Assembly (NCBI RefSeq): GCF_034119865.1
Contig: NZ_CP139421.1
Location: forward strand, 2,542,001 to 2,606,000
Source: Algoriphagus sp. NG3
GTDB lineage: Bacteria; Bacteroidota; Bacteroidia; Cytophagales; Cyclobacteriaceae
Reading direction: 5' to 3'
Length of the DNA: 64,000 nt
A program made the translations under genes and the position numbers. Below the pieces are notes generated by a model that saw nothing but the letters and a program-made list of their open reading frames with translations, was not told the origin of the DNA and made no database searches. This document shows, piece after piece, positions 26,132-35,400 of this stretch. The first letter of the stretch is position 1, and every line of letters starts with the position of its first letter.

Positions 26132-27468
26132 TAACGCTCATTTTGTTGAATGCCAGATGCGACAATCTCTTCCTGAGGAATTGGAAATACATACTTCGAG
26201 GAATTTGGTTCCAATGTGATTACCTGGCCATCCTTTATTCTATTTATAGTCACTTCATAGTTTGACTCTTGGTTAAGCCTTCTTAAATCCGGCCATCTTA
26301 ATCCCCTTCCTATAAGTTCCTTTTTCCGCTCCAAGAGAATAGTTTTCATCAAAGCTTCTCCTGTTGCTTCTATTTCCGTTAAATTTTCAGGCTTAATCCT
26401 TCTTCTTACGAGTTGGTTCAAGAATTCCCTTGCTTTTTCTTCTTCGCCGGTTCTGGCATATCCTTCTGCGGCAATCAGTTCCATTTCCCCGGTACTCAGC
26501 CCGCCAAATACCAAGACATTCCCGGTCAACCTGCCCCTATGCAAAAACATCCCGGAATCTGCTTCATCATAATAGGCAGGTAATCTAAGATCCCCCTCAG
26601 CGTATTCCTTTATCAGAACTGTATCTACAAATACCTGTGATGAATATAAATAACTTACTGTCACAGCCTCTGAATAGAAAACAGTTTCTTCTCCAAATTG
26701 GACAAACGGCCGAGTTGAGTTAACATCAATTGTATTGAAATCTTGTCTTTCGGGGTAATAGTCCAAGGCTTTTTGTGCAGACTCCGCGGCCAAAGCAAAC
26801 TCAAATATCTGCAGATACACCCTGCCCAGCATTCCAAAAGCTGAAGCTTTAGATGGCCGTGTCTTGGGTAACTGATAATCAGGAAGCAGAAGTACAGCCT
26901 CATTTAAATCCTCTATCACCTGTCTGTAGCACTTCAGTAAATTTGATCTGGTTGCAGGTTCGTTTACATCCGGACTATCTTTAAGTACAATCCCTGGCAA
27001 TTGCTCATTGCCACCTTTTTTTCTATAAGCAGGGGCAAACTGCTGCAAAAGATGGTAATAGGCATGCGCCCTATGAAATAAAGCCTCGCCGCGAAGGCTT
27101 TCTGAATAAGGCGATGCTTCCCCTAGATTATCCAGTGCCGCAAGGGCTACATTGGCATAAAACACCTGCTGATAAGGGACCGCCCAGTCGTAACTGGGCT
27201 CACCCTGAAAGGTATCATCCAGCCATAGGTAGGCTCCCATCTCGGAATCACTTAATGAGGCTACACCTGCCTCAGTGGCAAAGAACTCATCCCCTGAGTG
27301 AATCGTCAACACCGGTTGCTTATTGAATACATTGATATTGTCCAACAAGCTTCTTATATCTTCAACAGATGATGGTACCACCATACTGTCGTTAGGCTTT
27401 GGGTCTAGGTAATCCGTGCATCCCACACCCCAAAGCAGTATAAAACTTAAGATTATTCTATTTTTCAT
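26131..27468 (-). CDS. SusD/RagB family lipoprotein
   Basis: The 445-residue protein has a lipobox (WGVGC, then TDYLDPKPN) and the SusD fold markers (LRGEALFHRAHAYYHLLQQF in the N-terminal helices; LIGRGLRWPDLRRLN near the C-terminus; YVFPIPQEEI at the end). It binds substrate at the cell surface together with the SusC encoded upstream (27734-30952). The 265-bp gap from SusC to SusD is unusually long for such a pair and holds a C-run and a ccggtaggcagg hairpin piece, so SusD may have its own promoter. Confidence 0.95.
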   Translation of the reverse strand: MKNRIILSFILLWGVGCTDYLDPKPNDSMVVPSSVEDIRSLLDNINVFNKQPVLTIHSGDEFFATEAGVASLSDSEMGAYLWLDDTFQGEPSYDWAVPYQQVFYANVALAALDNLGEASPYSESLRGEALFHRAHAYYHLLQQFAPAYRKKGGNEQLPGIVLKDSPDVNEPATRSNLLKCYRQVIEDLNEAVLLLPDYQLPKTRPSKASAFGMLGRVYLQIFEFALAAESAQKALDYYPERQDFNTIDVNSTRPFVQFGEETVFYSEAVTVSYLYSSQVFVDTVLIKEYAEGDLRLPAYYDEADSGMFLHRGRLTGNVLVFGGLSTGEMELIAAEGYARTGEEEKAREFLNQLVRRRIKPENLTEIEATGEALMKTILLERKKELIGRGLRWPDLRRLNQESNYEVTINRIKDGQVITLEPNSSKYVFPIPQEEIVASGIQQNER

Positions 27469-27733
27469 GTGTTTATATTTTGATTTTAGTGCCCCCCCCC
27501 ATTAGTCGGGGCGGGCTATGGAATCTCGCATTTAGCATAATAATTCCTGTGTATGTCGTTTTCGGCATGACTACCTGTCCGGTAGGCAGGTTCAATTTCA
27601 TTTTTTAGAAAAAAGGGTGCTGTAAAACCCGGAAGTCTTACAGCCCGGCCGGGGTTTTGGATTTGATGGAGGTAACCACTCCTCCCCTTTATGAAGAAAG
27701 CTAAATCCGGCCGCCCTTTTGTGAAATACTGAT

Positions 27734-30700
27734 TTAAAACCCTAGCTGAATGCCGATAGCCAGGCTTTTCCGTGGTTTAGCCCATCCAAAATCAGGATCC
27801 AGATCTGTGTCTGTAGCTGTCCACAGCAACCCTAGGTTATTTGCATAAAGAAATACTTCCGCTTTGTCAAACCCTGACAAAAACCCGTTCTGCTTATTGG
27901 GTACGCTATAGCCTATCCTGACATCCTGCAGACGAACATGTCCTCCCTTTTCTACTAGAATTTCACTGTTGCGGTAAAAGGTATCCCGAAAGCTGTCCCT
28001 GGCATCAGGCATGGAAGGTACTTGGGTAATACGCTCATCCCCCGGCTCCTGCCATCTCAGTGAATAATCACTATGTCCTCCTCTGCCCATCATTATGGAA
28101 CTGTATTGTACAGAGGATCTCTTGAAGAAATAGCCAAAGCGGTAACTGATATTGGCTGAAACACTGATTCCCTTATAGGAAAAAGTATTTCTAAAAGCCC
28201 CAAAGGTAGTGGGTCTGGCAGGACCATGGTAAACAATACTCTCCATGTTGGCTTCATTCACAAGGGTACGATAATCTTCGGATGCCTCTCCATCAAGCCG
28301 CCCCATAGGTGACCCGGTTTCAGGATTCAGACCCGCCCACGGAAGGCTGTAAACGCCAAACAACGGCCTGCCCACCACCGGGAAATAAGTACCGCCCTGA
28401 CCTGAACTGCTATAGTTCAACAGATTGCCAACCGAGGTTTCCATATAGTATTCTGTCACTTCCTCCTTCAAGCCAGAGAGTAAAAGCACCGACGTCCAGC
28501 CGAAACCACCGGTCAGGTTCCTGCTCTCCAGCTGAAGGTCATAACCTTTGGTCCTTGTCGAGGCTGTATTGCCCATGAAGGTCTGGATCCCCGAACTAGG
28601 AGCAAATGGTGTCTGCCCTATCAGATCTATGCCATCCTTGATATAGAACTCCAATGTTCCTGAAACCCGGCCGTTTCTGCTTTCCATATCCAATCCAAGA
28701 TTGGTGATTTTGATCCGCTCCCAACGCAATTCCTTATTCGGCGGATTGATTATCTGTGCATAGGGAAGCTGGGTCAGGAAATTATTTGAAATAATCTGCG
28801 CAGTCGTGTAAGCAGAAAGACTTCTGTCCACATTGCCATTATAGCCATAGGATAGTCGGAGTTTTACATAAGGCAAACTCTCCCACCGGTAGAAATCCTC
28901 TTCACTTAAAGTCCAGCCTACCCCGGCAGACCATAAGGGTACTGAACGCTGGTTGGCATCCACCCCGAACAGATTGGAGGCGTCCTTCCTAGCGCTGAAG
29001 GTCAATAGATATCTGTTGTGATAACTCAGCGAGGCATTTGCAAACAGGGAATAAAACCTGTCAGTGCCCCCACTTACACCATCCACATTGGGTATGACCG
29101 CGGTGGCCGTAGGACTGTTGGACTGGGGAAAGCGGCTTTTGTAATCCACCAGCTGGATCGAAGCCCGGTCCGGTACATAGCCATAGTATCTGAAAGCTTT
29201 GGACTGGAAGCCCAAGCTTTTCAGCTCAGTACCCGCCAGAGAGGTCAGTTCCCACTTGTTTGCCCAGCTAAGAGAATAGTCCAGCATAGCTCGGGCAGAA
29301 TGGCTTTGTGAGGCAGAATTGTTCCGGTCCAGGATTCCCCCCGCAGGAATATTTCTGATCAGATTACCGTTCTCATCAAATTCAGTAAAAAGGTTCACCA
29401 GTTCACGGGCGAAGTAGGTTTCCCTCTCATATTCGGTCTCAGTCGATCCCTTCATCTGCCAGTACTGATACAGCGCCTTGAAGTGCAGACCATCGACAAT
29501 CCTGTAGTCCGTGCCCAGATTTAGCCGAAGCTCATCCTGCTCGGTGACTGAAGGACTTCTTCCTATCTCTTCCAAGGGAACATAACGCCAGTCAAGCAGT
29601 CCCATGGACTCTGCCTCCCGTTTGAAACTATTGCTAAACCGGTTCGTCAACTCCAGTGGAGAACCGTTCGCATCCGCAAGTCTGGCGTAGGGATACATGG
29701 ACTGGGTGGAAGTAAAGAAAAGGTCTCCGGGGCCGGCATTCTGGTCCACTTGCTTGGTTTTTACCCCATACAGCCCCATCTGTACGCTTAGCCTGTCATT
29801 TAAGAACCTGAAATCATTCTTCACGTTCAGGGTGATCCGATTATTGGAATTCCCCACTTCCCCCATCCTTTGCTTATCATATCCGAGAGATACCAGGTAG
29901 TTGTGGGCTGAAGATCCACCTGACAATCCCAAGCTGTACTGCTGGTTCAGCTGTGGACGGTAAAGGTACTCCTGCAGGTCCTTTCGCAGATCATAGCCTC
30001 TAAAGGCAGCTATTCTTGCCGCCGCTTCCTGTTCGCTGATCAGTCCTTCCCGCTGCTGATAGCGTGTCTCCACCACCGGGGTTACTGCCGGATTAGAAGC
30101 ACTGGCAAGTGTGCTGTTGTAATACCCTGTGGCAAACAACTGCTCTTCCATATCGATAAACTCGTTTACAGTCAAGGAGGGCTGTAAGTATGGGTCAGCC
30201 TGTTCAATCCAGTTGGCGTTGGCGGTCAAGCTTACCTTCAGGGGTTGCCCAAGTTTGCCCGTATTGGTAGTGATCACGATCACCCCGTTTCCTGCCCTTG
30301 CTCCCCAGATAGAGGCCGCTGCGGCATCTCGCAGTACCGTGATACTGGCCACATCATTCGGGTTGATGTCATCCAGGCTGCCATCGTAGGGAAAATTATC
30401 GATCACAATCAAGGGCTGTGAATACCTGCCCAAAGTACTTCTCCCACGGATAGCTATGGGATCACGGCCCACATCACCTGAGCGGTTCAGTATCAGCCCT
30501 GAAGTCACATCTTCCAAACGGTCTATCAGATTGGTGCTCACCCTCCTGTTTATCAGCTCCTCATCAAGGGAAACAAAAGACCCGGAGGCCCTTTCTTTTG
30601 GTATCTCCTGGTATCCGGTGGCCAGGATGTCCACCCCGCCCAAATCAATATTCACAGATTGCATTTCTAAAACCAAAGGCGATGAGCCCGCATTATCCAA

Positions 30701-30952
30701 TGACAAATCCAATGGGCGGTAACCCATAAACCGCACAATAATCCTTTTGGGACCAGTCGGTACATCCAGTGAAAATCCAGCTGTCTCATCAGCAATGACA
30801 GACACCGTATCCGGATAGACAGTGAGCATGGCCCCACTGAGAGGTTCTTTGGTAGTGGCATCCACTACCTTTCCTGATATAGATACATTTTGTGCATATG
30901 CAGTCCCGATCAGACCATAGCAACACAGCAATAGGAAAAAAAAACTTCTCAT
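27734..30952 (-). CDS. SusC/RagA family TonB-dependent receptor (no STN domain)
   Basis: The 1072-residue protein has a signal peptide (IGTAYAQ), a carboxypeptidase-regulatory-like domain (about 22-105; ISGKVVDATTKEPLSGAML), the linker (VDILATGYQEIPKERASGSF), a plug with IRGRSTLGRYSQPLIVIDN and VLRDAAAASIWGARAGNGVI, and a barrel. It lacks an STN domain, so unlike the 1672-5067 protein it should not signal to FecR. Its ATG overlaps the stop of the TlpA-like gene by 4 nt (ATGA), so the two are translationally coupled. The set TlpA-like - SusC - SusD suggests uptake of a protein- or thiol-related substrate, which is inference. Confidence 0.95.
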   Translation of the reverse strand: MRSFFFLLLCCYGLIGTAYAQNVSISGKVVDATTKEPLSGAMLTVYPDTVSVIADETAGFSLDVPTGPKRIIVRFMGYRPLDLSLDNAGSSPLVLEMQSVNIDLGGVDILATGYQEIPKERASGSFVSLDEELINRRVSTNLIDRLEDVTSGLILNRSGDVGRDPIAIRGRSTLGRYSQPLIVIDNFPYDGSLDDINPNDVASITVLRDAAAASIWGARAGNGVIVITTNTGKLGQPLKVSLTANANWIEQADPYLQPSLTVNEFIDMEEQLFATGYYNSTLASASNPAVTPVVETRYQQREGLISEQEAAARIAAFRGYDLRKDLQEYLYRPQLNQQYSLGLSGGSSAHNYLVSLGYDKQRMGEVGNSNNRITLNVKNDFRFLNDRLSVQMGLYGVKTKQVDQNAGPGDLFFTSTQSMYPYARLADANGSPLELTNRFSNSFKREAESMGLLDWRYVPLEEIGRSPSVTEQDELRLNLGTDYRIVDGLHFKALYQYWQMKGSTETEYERETYFARELVNLFTEFDENGNLIRNIPAGGILDRNNSASQSHSARAMLDYSLSWANKWELTSLAGTELKSLGFQSKAFRYYGYVPDRASIQLVDYKSRFPQSNSPTATAVIPNVDGVSGGTDRFYSLFANASLSYHNRYLLTFSARKDASNLFGVDANQRSVPLWSAGVGWTLSEEDFYRWESLPYVKLRLSYGYNGNVDRSLSAYTTAQIISNNFLTQLPYAQIINPPNKELRWERIKITNLGLDMESRNGRVSGTLEFYIKDGIDLIGQTPFAPSSGIQTFMGNTASTRTKGYDLQLESRNLTGGFGWTSVLLLSGLKEEVTEYYMETSVGNLLNYSSSGQGGTYFPVVGRPLFGVYSLPWAGLNPETGSPMGRLDGEASEDYRTLVNEANMESIVYHGPARPTTFGAFRNTFSYKGISVSANISYRFGYFFKRSSVQYSSIMMGRGGHSDYSLRWQEPGDERITQVPSMPDARDSFRDTFYRNSEILVEKGGHVRLQDVRIGYSVPNKQNGFLSGFDKAEVFLYANNLGLLWTATDTDLDPDFGWAKPRKSLAIGIQLGF

Positions 30953-32361
30953 GGTGCCAATAGGTTAGGTTCAGAGATTTTCCTCATGACCAATACCGGG
31001 ATTTCCTCTTCCCGTCTGACCAAATCCAAGCCGTTCTCTTTCAGGGCTGTCCTGAGACTTTCAGGATCCGATAGCCTTACATTCAGCTTTAAATCAATAG
31101 GATAATCGATTCCTGTCCTGTCAACCAGTGGTTCAGGCTTGTTTGACCAGAACATGGCATTCATATGGTAAACAAATCCTTCCAGGGGATAATTGGTCAT
31201 CTCTACTTTACCGCCCCCTACCTTGTAGTCACGTTTTTCTCCTATGGATCTGGGGTATGGTTTTCCCTCCGCCTGTACAATGGCATAGACCATTTTCTTC
31301 TTCTTTTCTACTGAGGCTTCTATATGTGGGAAAAATCGTTTCAGATCTTCCCTCATCAGCTGGTATGCATTCACATGGGGTGGAGCGATCAGTTCATATC
31401 CAAAGACATGGGTTCCTTCCGCTTTCCACTCGTCATAATCGAGTCCCATCTTTTCAGTAATGAGCTCATCGGGGTCAAAACCTATCCTGTCTATGCGGTT
31501 CCTGCCAAAGTAATCGATCAGGTTACGCTCAGAATAGGCCAGCTGGTAATAGTAGATCAGCTCCATATTGACAATGCGGATATGGCTCATGCCCTTAAAA
31601 TTCTGGATCAGTGATCCGGTCACCCCCGGTATATAGCCTGTCATGGCAGACTGGTACCAGATATTCTTGTTTTTCAGCTGGGGGCTCCCCGAAATCAACC
31701 TATCTCCCTTGGGAAGCTGTATATCAGTATCTTCTTTCGTGCGGAAAAGTACCTTTCCATCCTCCAGCAAGGCCGTGAGATTGGCTTCGGTGAGATCTTC
31801 CTGACCTGTAATGGCTATGATTTTTCCCTCCCTGTCCAGAATCACGATATGCGGTATCACCACATGTGGAAATGATTTTCTGAGACTGGGCTCGTTCACG
31901 ATAAGAGGTAGGTCTATTCCTTCCAAAAAAGAGTATCCATCAAGTAAATCCACGATGGGTTTCTCTGGAAAAACCGTAATGGGCAGCACAGCGATCCTGT
32001 CCCCATACTTCTTCTGTATGGCATCCATCTCCGGCAGCGAGGCGATACTTGCCGTGCAGGTCGGTGCCCAGAATTCCAGAATGACATACTTGCCCCGGTA
32101 ATCATCCAGCCTGAGCTTATCAGAATCGTGGTGAAGAACCTCTGTGAACTCGATCCCCTCAGGAATCCGATCCCCGATGGACAAAGTATCGGAGCGGGTC
32201 TCCCCGCCCCGATGGGTGCCTCCTTGTTCAGTGGAGACTTGGGGACTAGACCTATGAAGAAAATCCGCCCCGGGTGAATCAGCAACTTGTGCCAGTAGTG
32301 TGCTTGTGGGAATCCCGATGGCTATCGGGACCACTAAGCAGATGAGTATTAATTTTTTCAT
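30949..32361 (-). CDS. Thioredoxin-like TlpA-family protein fused to a DUF3738-like C-terminal domain
   Basis: The 470-residue protein has a signal peptide (about 1-25), a TlpA/AhpC-type thioredoxin fold (about 65-205; YRGKYVILEFWAPTCTASI) and a C-terminal part (about 230-465) that matches the DUF3738 pattern: EPLVDRTGIDYPIDLKL, then LRTALKENGLDLVRREEEIP. The active site reads CTAS instead of CxxC, so the resolving Cys is Ser; it could form mixed disulfides but not act as a normal dithiol reductase. The gene overlaps SusC by 4 nt and leads the operon. It likely works in the periplasm on redox handling linked to what SusC/D import. Confidence 0.85.
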   Translation of the reverse strand: MKKLILICLVVPIAIGIPTSTLLAQVADSPGADFLHRSSPQVSTEQGGTHRGGETRSDTLSIGDRIPEGIEFTEVLHHDSDKLRLDDYRGKYVILEFWAPTCTASIASLPEMDAIQKKYGDRIAVLPITVFPEKPIVDLLDGYSFLEGIDLPLIVNEPSLRKSFPHVVIPHIVILDREGKIIAITGQEDLTEANLTALLEDGKVLFRTKEDTDIQLPKGDRLISGSPQLKNKNIWYQSAMTGYIPGVTGSLIQNFKGMSHIRIVNMELIYYYQLAYSERNLIDYFGRNRIDRIGFDPDELITEKMGLDYDEWKAEGTHVFGYELIAPPHVNAYQLMREDLKRFFPHIEASVEKKKKMVYAIVQAEGKPYPRSIGEKRDYKVGGGKVEMTNYPLEGFVYHMNAMFWSNKPEPLVDRTGIDYPIDLKLNVRLSDPESLRTALKENGLDLVRREEEIPVLVMRKISEPNLLAP

Positions 32362-33319
32362 GAGATTTATAATTGTTTTTTAATGGCCTCATGGAATGCC
32401 TTCAACTGAGATAGAATTAGACATAGCTATCCTGCTTCAGGCATTTCATGTGCTTTTTGTTTTAAGCTGGCGGTTCGACGGGCTCACCGACCGAAGACCG
32501 AAGACCGAAGACGGAAGTGAGTCAGTGCTCAGTCTGGAATTCTGAGTCATTTCGAACGGAGCCTGCGGAGAGAGAAATCTCAGTCACAGTCATCAGTCGC
32601 AGTGGGCAGAAGGGAAAGTCTGAAATCTGAAGTCAGAAATCTGAAAGCCTATCGACCTTCCGCCAATAATCAAACCTCTTGACTCTCGATTCTTGACTCT
32701 AACCTCTCGGCTCTAGCCTCTCCCCTCTTGCTACTTGATACCTGCTACTTGATACTTCCCACAAGACATAGTAATCCCACCTTGCCCCAACCGAGCAACC
32801 AGCAATTTTTTAACTAATAACTAAATGATGTCAGCTCTACCAGCTATTCTGAGCTTGCTGACGTGAGTGTGCAGTAACCGATCTGCTCAGGGATGTGCAC
32901 CTCCCCTTTCACGGCCTTAAAAATGAATCCTCAAATCGGATTCTTGGGCTTCAGGGGATACAGGCGATCTGATGCAATAATGCCCTGTCCCTCTGGGAAT
33001 AGATTAATAGGTAGAGAGCTTGAGTGACCGAAATAGAAAACAGAAAGAAAATCCACCCCGATTCCCGTTTCAAGCGAAGCAACATTATAGGAATAAGATG
33101 TAGTCAATTCTAGCTGCATTTAAATCAGATCTTTAGGACACTCATTGTCAATCATTAAGAACTAGCTGAAAACTACAGCTATAAATTCTCTGGTAAATGG
33201 TGTATATTACTCCTCATAAGCAGGTCAAAACTGCTTTATCCAAAAATGCAAGTAATTTATCCGGTAAAAAACCACTCTCTGTGGTATCTTACCACAAGAC
33301 AAATTTTTATATTTCAATC
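32362..33319. other. Gene-free stretch at the left edge of the accessory island
   Basis: It contains short tandem motifs (gaccgaagaccgaagaccgaag; tctgaagtcagaaatctgaa) and low-complexity ctc-rich text, as in other decayed spacers of this window. A 62-residue minus-strand frame (32931-33119) has no recognisable features. From about 33100 on, composition changes to the AT-rich island style. Confidence 0.5.
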
Positions 33320-33769
33320 ATGAGCGAAGTAAAAAAAGATAGAGATTTTATCCATCATGGGAATAATGTGAAAAGATTCAGAGAAATGATGGGAATCAAA
33401 CAATATGCATTGGCTGAGGACTGCGAATGGAGCCAACAACAGATGTCTAAATTGGAGAATTCTGAGATCATAGAGGATGAGCTTTTAGAAAAAATCGCAG
33501 AAAAATTAGGCGTTACTGCTGAATTCATCAAAAATTTTGATCCGGACAAAGCCATATGTAATATTCAAACCCATATAACTTACAACGATCACGCTGTAAA
33601 TTCAAGTCAACATAATAGACCGCACATTGAACATCATCCAGTAGATCAAATGGTCAAGCTTCTAGAAAAATATCTTCAGGATGATCAGAAAAAGACAGCC
33701 CAAATAGAATCACTGACTAAGACGGTGATGGATTTGGCTGAAGAGGTTAAGAGGATGAAAGGGAAGTGA
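33320..33769 (+). CDS. XRE-family helix-turn-helix regulator
   Basis: I start at 33320 (MSEVKKDRDF); a longer frame reaches back to 33197 but its extra residues are not protein-like. The 149-residue protein has a Cro/CI-type HTH at about 16-72 (VKRFREMMGIKQYALAEDC, SQQQMSKLENSEI, LGVTAEFIKNF), a His/Asn-rich linker, and a C-terminal coiled coil (about 107-146; MVKLLEKYLQDDQKKTAQIE). Proteins of this form are common at the start of Bacteroidota accessory regions. It could control the DUF3892 gene and the methyltransferase operon that follow, perhaps through the palindrome at 33845-33862. Confidence 0.88.
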   Translation: MSEVKKDRDFIHHGNNVKRFREMMGIKQYALAEDCEWSQQQMSKLENSEIIEDELLEKIAEKLGVTAEFIKNFDPDKAICNIQTHITYNDHAVNSSQHNRPHIEHHPVDQMVKLLEKYLQDDQKKTAQIESLTKTVMDLAEEVKRMKGK

Positions 33770-33840
33770 ATTCCTAGGTATTACTGATCATTTTCTCCTG
33801 AAATTTTAGAAATAAGCCATTAAATGCCCTGTTTTGGTCA

Positions 33841-33866
33841 AAAAATACCTTGTACAGGGTATTTTT
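33841..33866. promoter_or_regulatory. Long palindrome AAAAATACCttgtacagGGTATTTTT
   Basis: The 26-bp near-perfect palindrome has the core ATACCTTGTACAGGGTAT (33845-33862), with a T-run on the right. It can act as an intrinsic terminator after the XRE gene or as an operator before the DUF3892 gene. The same 18-bp core occurs, once as a perfect palindrome, in the dispersed repeat at 50891-50908 and 63586-63603. Confidence 0.65.
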
Positions 33867-33914
33867 TTTGTTCTGAGGATTACCTTACTTGGGATAAACC
33901 AAAATAACAAAACT

Positions 33915-34202
33915 ATGGCTAGTTCCATTGAAATACTATGCATCAACAAAGATGATCGACAAAACCCGCAGGAGAGAATCACTCATATAGGAGGAAAAAA
34001 TTCTCCAACTGAAAGATGGAAACTGGGTTTGGATGAAGCAATCAGGTCAATAGAAAATGGGAAATACTCATTTTATGTCAACCAAGGGGGGAGTAGAGTT
34101 GATGTGATCGTGTCCAAAAGCAAATCAGGCAGAAAATACCTAAAAACCAGCAATGACGGAGAGGAACCAAATAATCTACTCAGTTTGCCTGAATGCCCCT
34201 AA
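33915..34202 (+). CDS. DUF3892 domain protein
   Basis: I choose the start at 33915 (MASSIEILCINKDDRQN). The 95-residue protein is almost entirely a DUF3892 domain (CINKDDRQNPQERITHIGG, then AIRSIENGKYSFYVN). The family is small, widespread and of unknown function, often found near mobile or defence genes. It sits between the XRE regulator and the methyltransferase operon, 139 nt before the latter. Confidence 0.85.
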   Translation: MASSIEILCINKDDRQNPQERITHIGGKNSPTERWKLGLDEAIRSIENGKYSFYVNQGGSRVDVIVSKSKSGRKYLKTSNDGEEPNNLLSLPECP

Positions 34203-34341
34203 CTACTCAACAGGCTATATGGAAATAAGAGAATAGTTTAATTTTGAGACTATTTATATCATTTAGGACGCTATTCCATGCCATGGCCTAGAACTTGTAT
34301 CAAGGGTTTTTTAGGTTAGATTTAAGAGTATTTTTGAAAAT

Positions 34342-35400
34342 ATGAAAAAATTAAAAGCTGTTGATTTCTTCTGTTCCGGTGGCGGGATGAGCTACGGAAT
34401 ACAACAATCTGGAATTCAAATCCTTGCCGGAATTGATTTTGATGACTCATGCCGGGAAACTTATGAAGCCAATATTGAGGGTGCCGAGTTTATTCACGCT
34501 GATGTATTCGATTTATCCGAAAATGACCTTGAAGAAAGGCTTTCACTAAAAAAAAATGATGATGATCTGATCTTGATTGGCTGCAGTCCATGTCAATTTT
34601 GGAGTATTATTAATACCGATAAATCAAAATCTGCTAAATCAAAGAATCTATTGGTCGAGTTTTCTCGCTTCGTAAAATATTTTCGCCCGGGCTACGTAGT
34701 TGTTGAAAATGTTCCTGGAGTATTACGAAGGAAAGACGAAAGTGGTTTAACTGAATTCATAGAATGGTTAAAAACCAATGGATATGAAAATCCACATTTC
34801 AAGGTTCATAATGTAAATGATTTTGGCGTTCCCCAGAATAGAAAACGTTTCACATTAATTGCTTCGAGGATATCAGAGAAAGAAGTTAAGCCTTTGGAGG
34901 CATTGGGGCCAAAATCTGTAGTAAGAGATGTTTTAGGAGAATCAAAAGGTTTTCAGAAAATTGAAGCGGGTCATAAGGATGATTCTGGCTTTCTTCATTC
35001 AGTTCCTAAAATAAGCGAGGTCAACAAAAGGAGATTAAAAAAAGTCAGTAAAAACGGCGGAAACAGATCAGGTTTTTCCAATGATCCAGAACTACAACTA
35101 AAATGCTTTATTGGTAAAGATAATTCCTTCAAAGATACATTTGGTCGTCTATGGTGGGATAGACCAGCACCAACAATCACAACAAAATTCTTGAGTATTT
35201 CAAATGGCCGGTTTGTCCATCCAGAAGAAGATCGCGCTCTTTCTATCAGGGAGGGTGCTGCGTTACAGTCATTTCCTTTAACTTATCATTTTAAAGGTAC
35301 AAGCCTCACTAAAATAGCGCGTATGATTGGAAATGCAGTGCCTCCAAAATATGCAAGTGCTATCGGAAAGGCAATAATTCAAAATCACAAATGGACTTAA
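34342..35400 (+). CDS. DNA (cytosine-5) methyltransferase
   Basis: The 352-residue enzyme has the C5-methyltransferase motifs in order: motif I (VDFFCSGGGMSYG), motif IV with catalytic Cys84 (IGCSPCQFWS), motif VI (VVVENVPGVLRR), motif VIII (FGVPQNRKRFTLIAS), a target-recognition region (about 200-285) and motif X (ARMIGNAVPPKYA). It looks complete and active. It lies at the head of a tight three-gene operon, overlapping the next gene by 10 nt. No restriction endonuclease is recognisable in the operon, so the partner role must lie in the double-ATPase and receiver-like proteins. The target sequence cannot be read off. Confidence 0.95.
   Translation: MKKLKAVDFFCSGGGMSYGIQQSGIQILAGIDFDDSCRETYEANIEGAEFIHADVFDLSENDLEERLSLKKNDDDLILIGCSPCQFWSIINTDKSKSAKSKNLLVEFSRFVKYFRPGYVVVENVPGVLRRKDESGLTEFIEWLKTNGYENPHFKVHNVNDFGVPQNRKRFTLIASRISEKEVKPLEALGPKSVVRDVLGESKGFQKIEAGHKDDSGFLHSVPKISEVNKRRLKKVSKNGGNRSGFSNDPELQLKCFIGKDNSFKDTFGRLWWDRPAPTITTKFLSISNGRFVHPEEDRALSIREGAALQSFPLTYHFKGTSLTKIARMIGNAVPPKYASAIGKAIIQNHKWT

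Noticed and set aside
32931..33119. 62-codon minus-strand frame
   Set aside because: No family, no neighbour on the strand, and it lies in a decayed spacer.
33834..33914. Longer N-terminus for the DUF3892 protein
   Set aside because: It would translate the palindrome/terminator; the family starts close to the internal ATG at 33915.
34329..34336. TATTTTTG box before the first methyltransferase gene
   Set aside because: It matches the -7 consensus but is only 5 nt before the ATG and has no -33 partner at a sensible distance, so I do not list it as a promoter.
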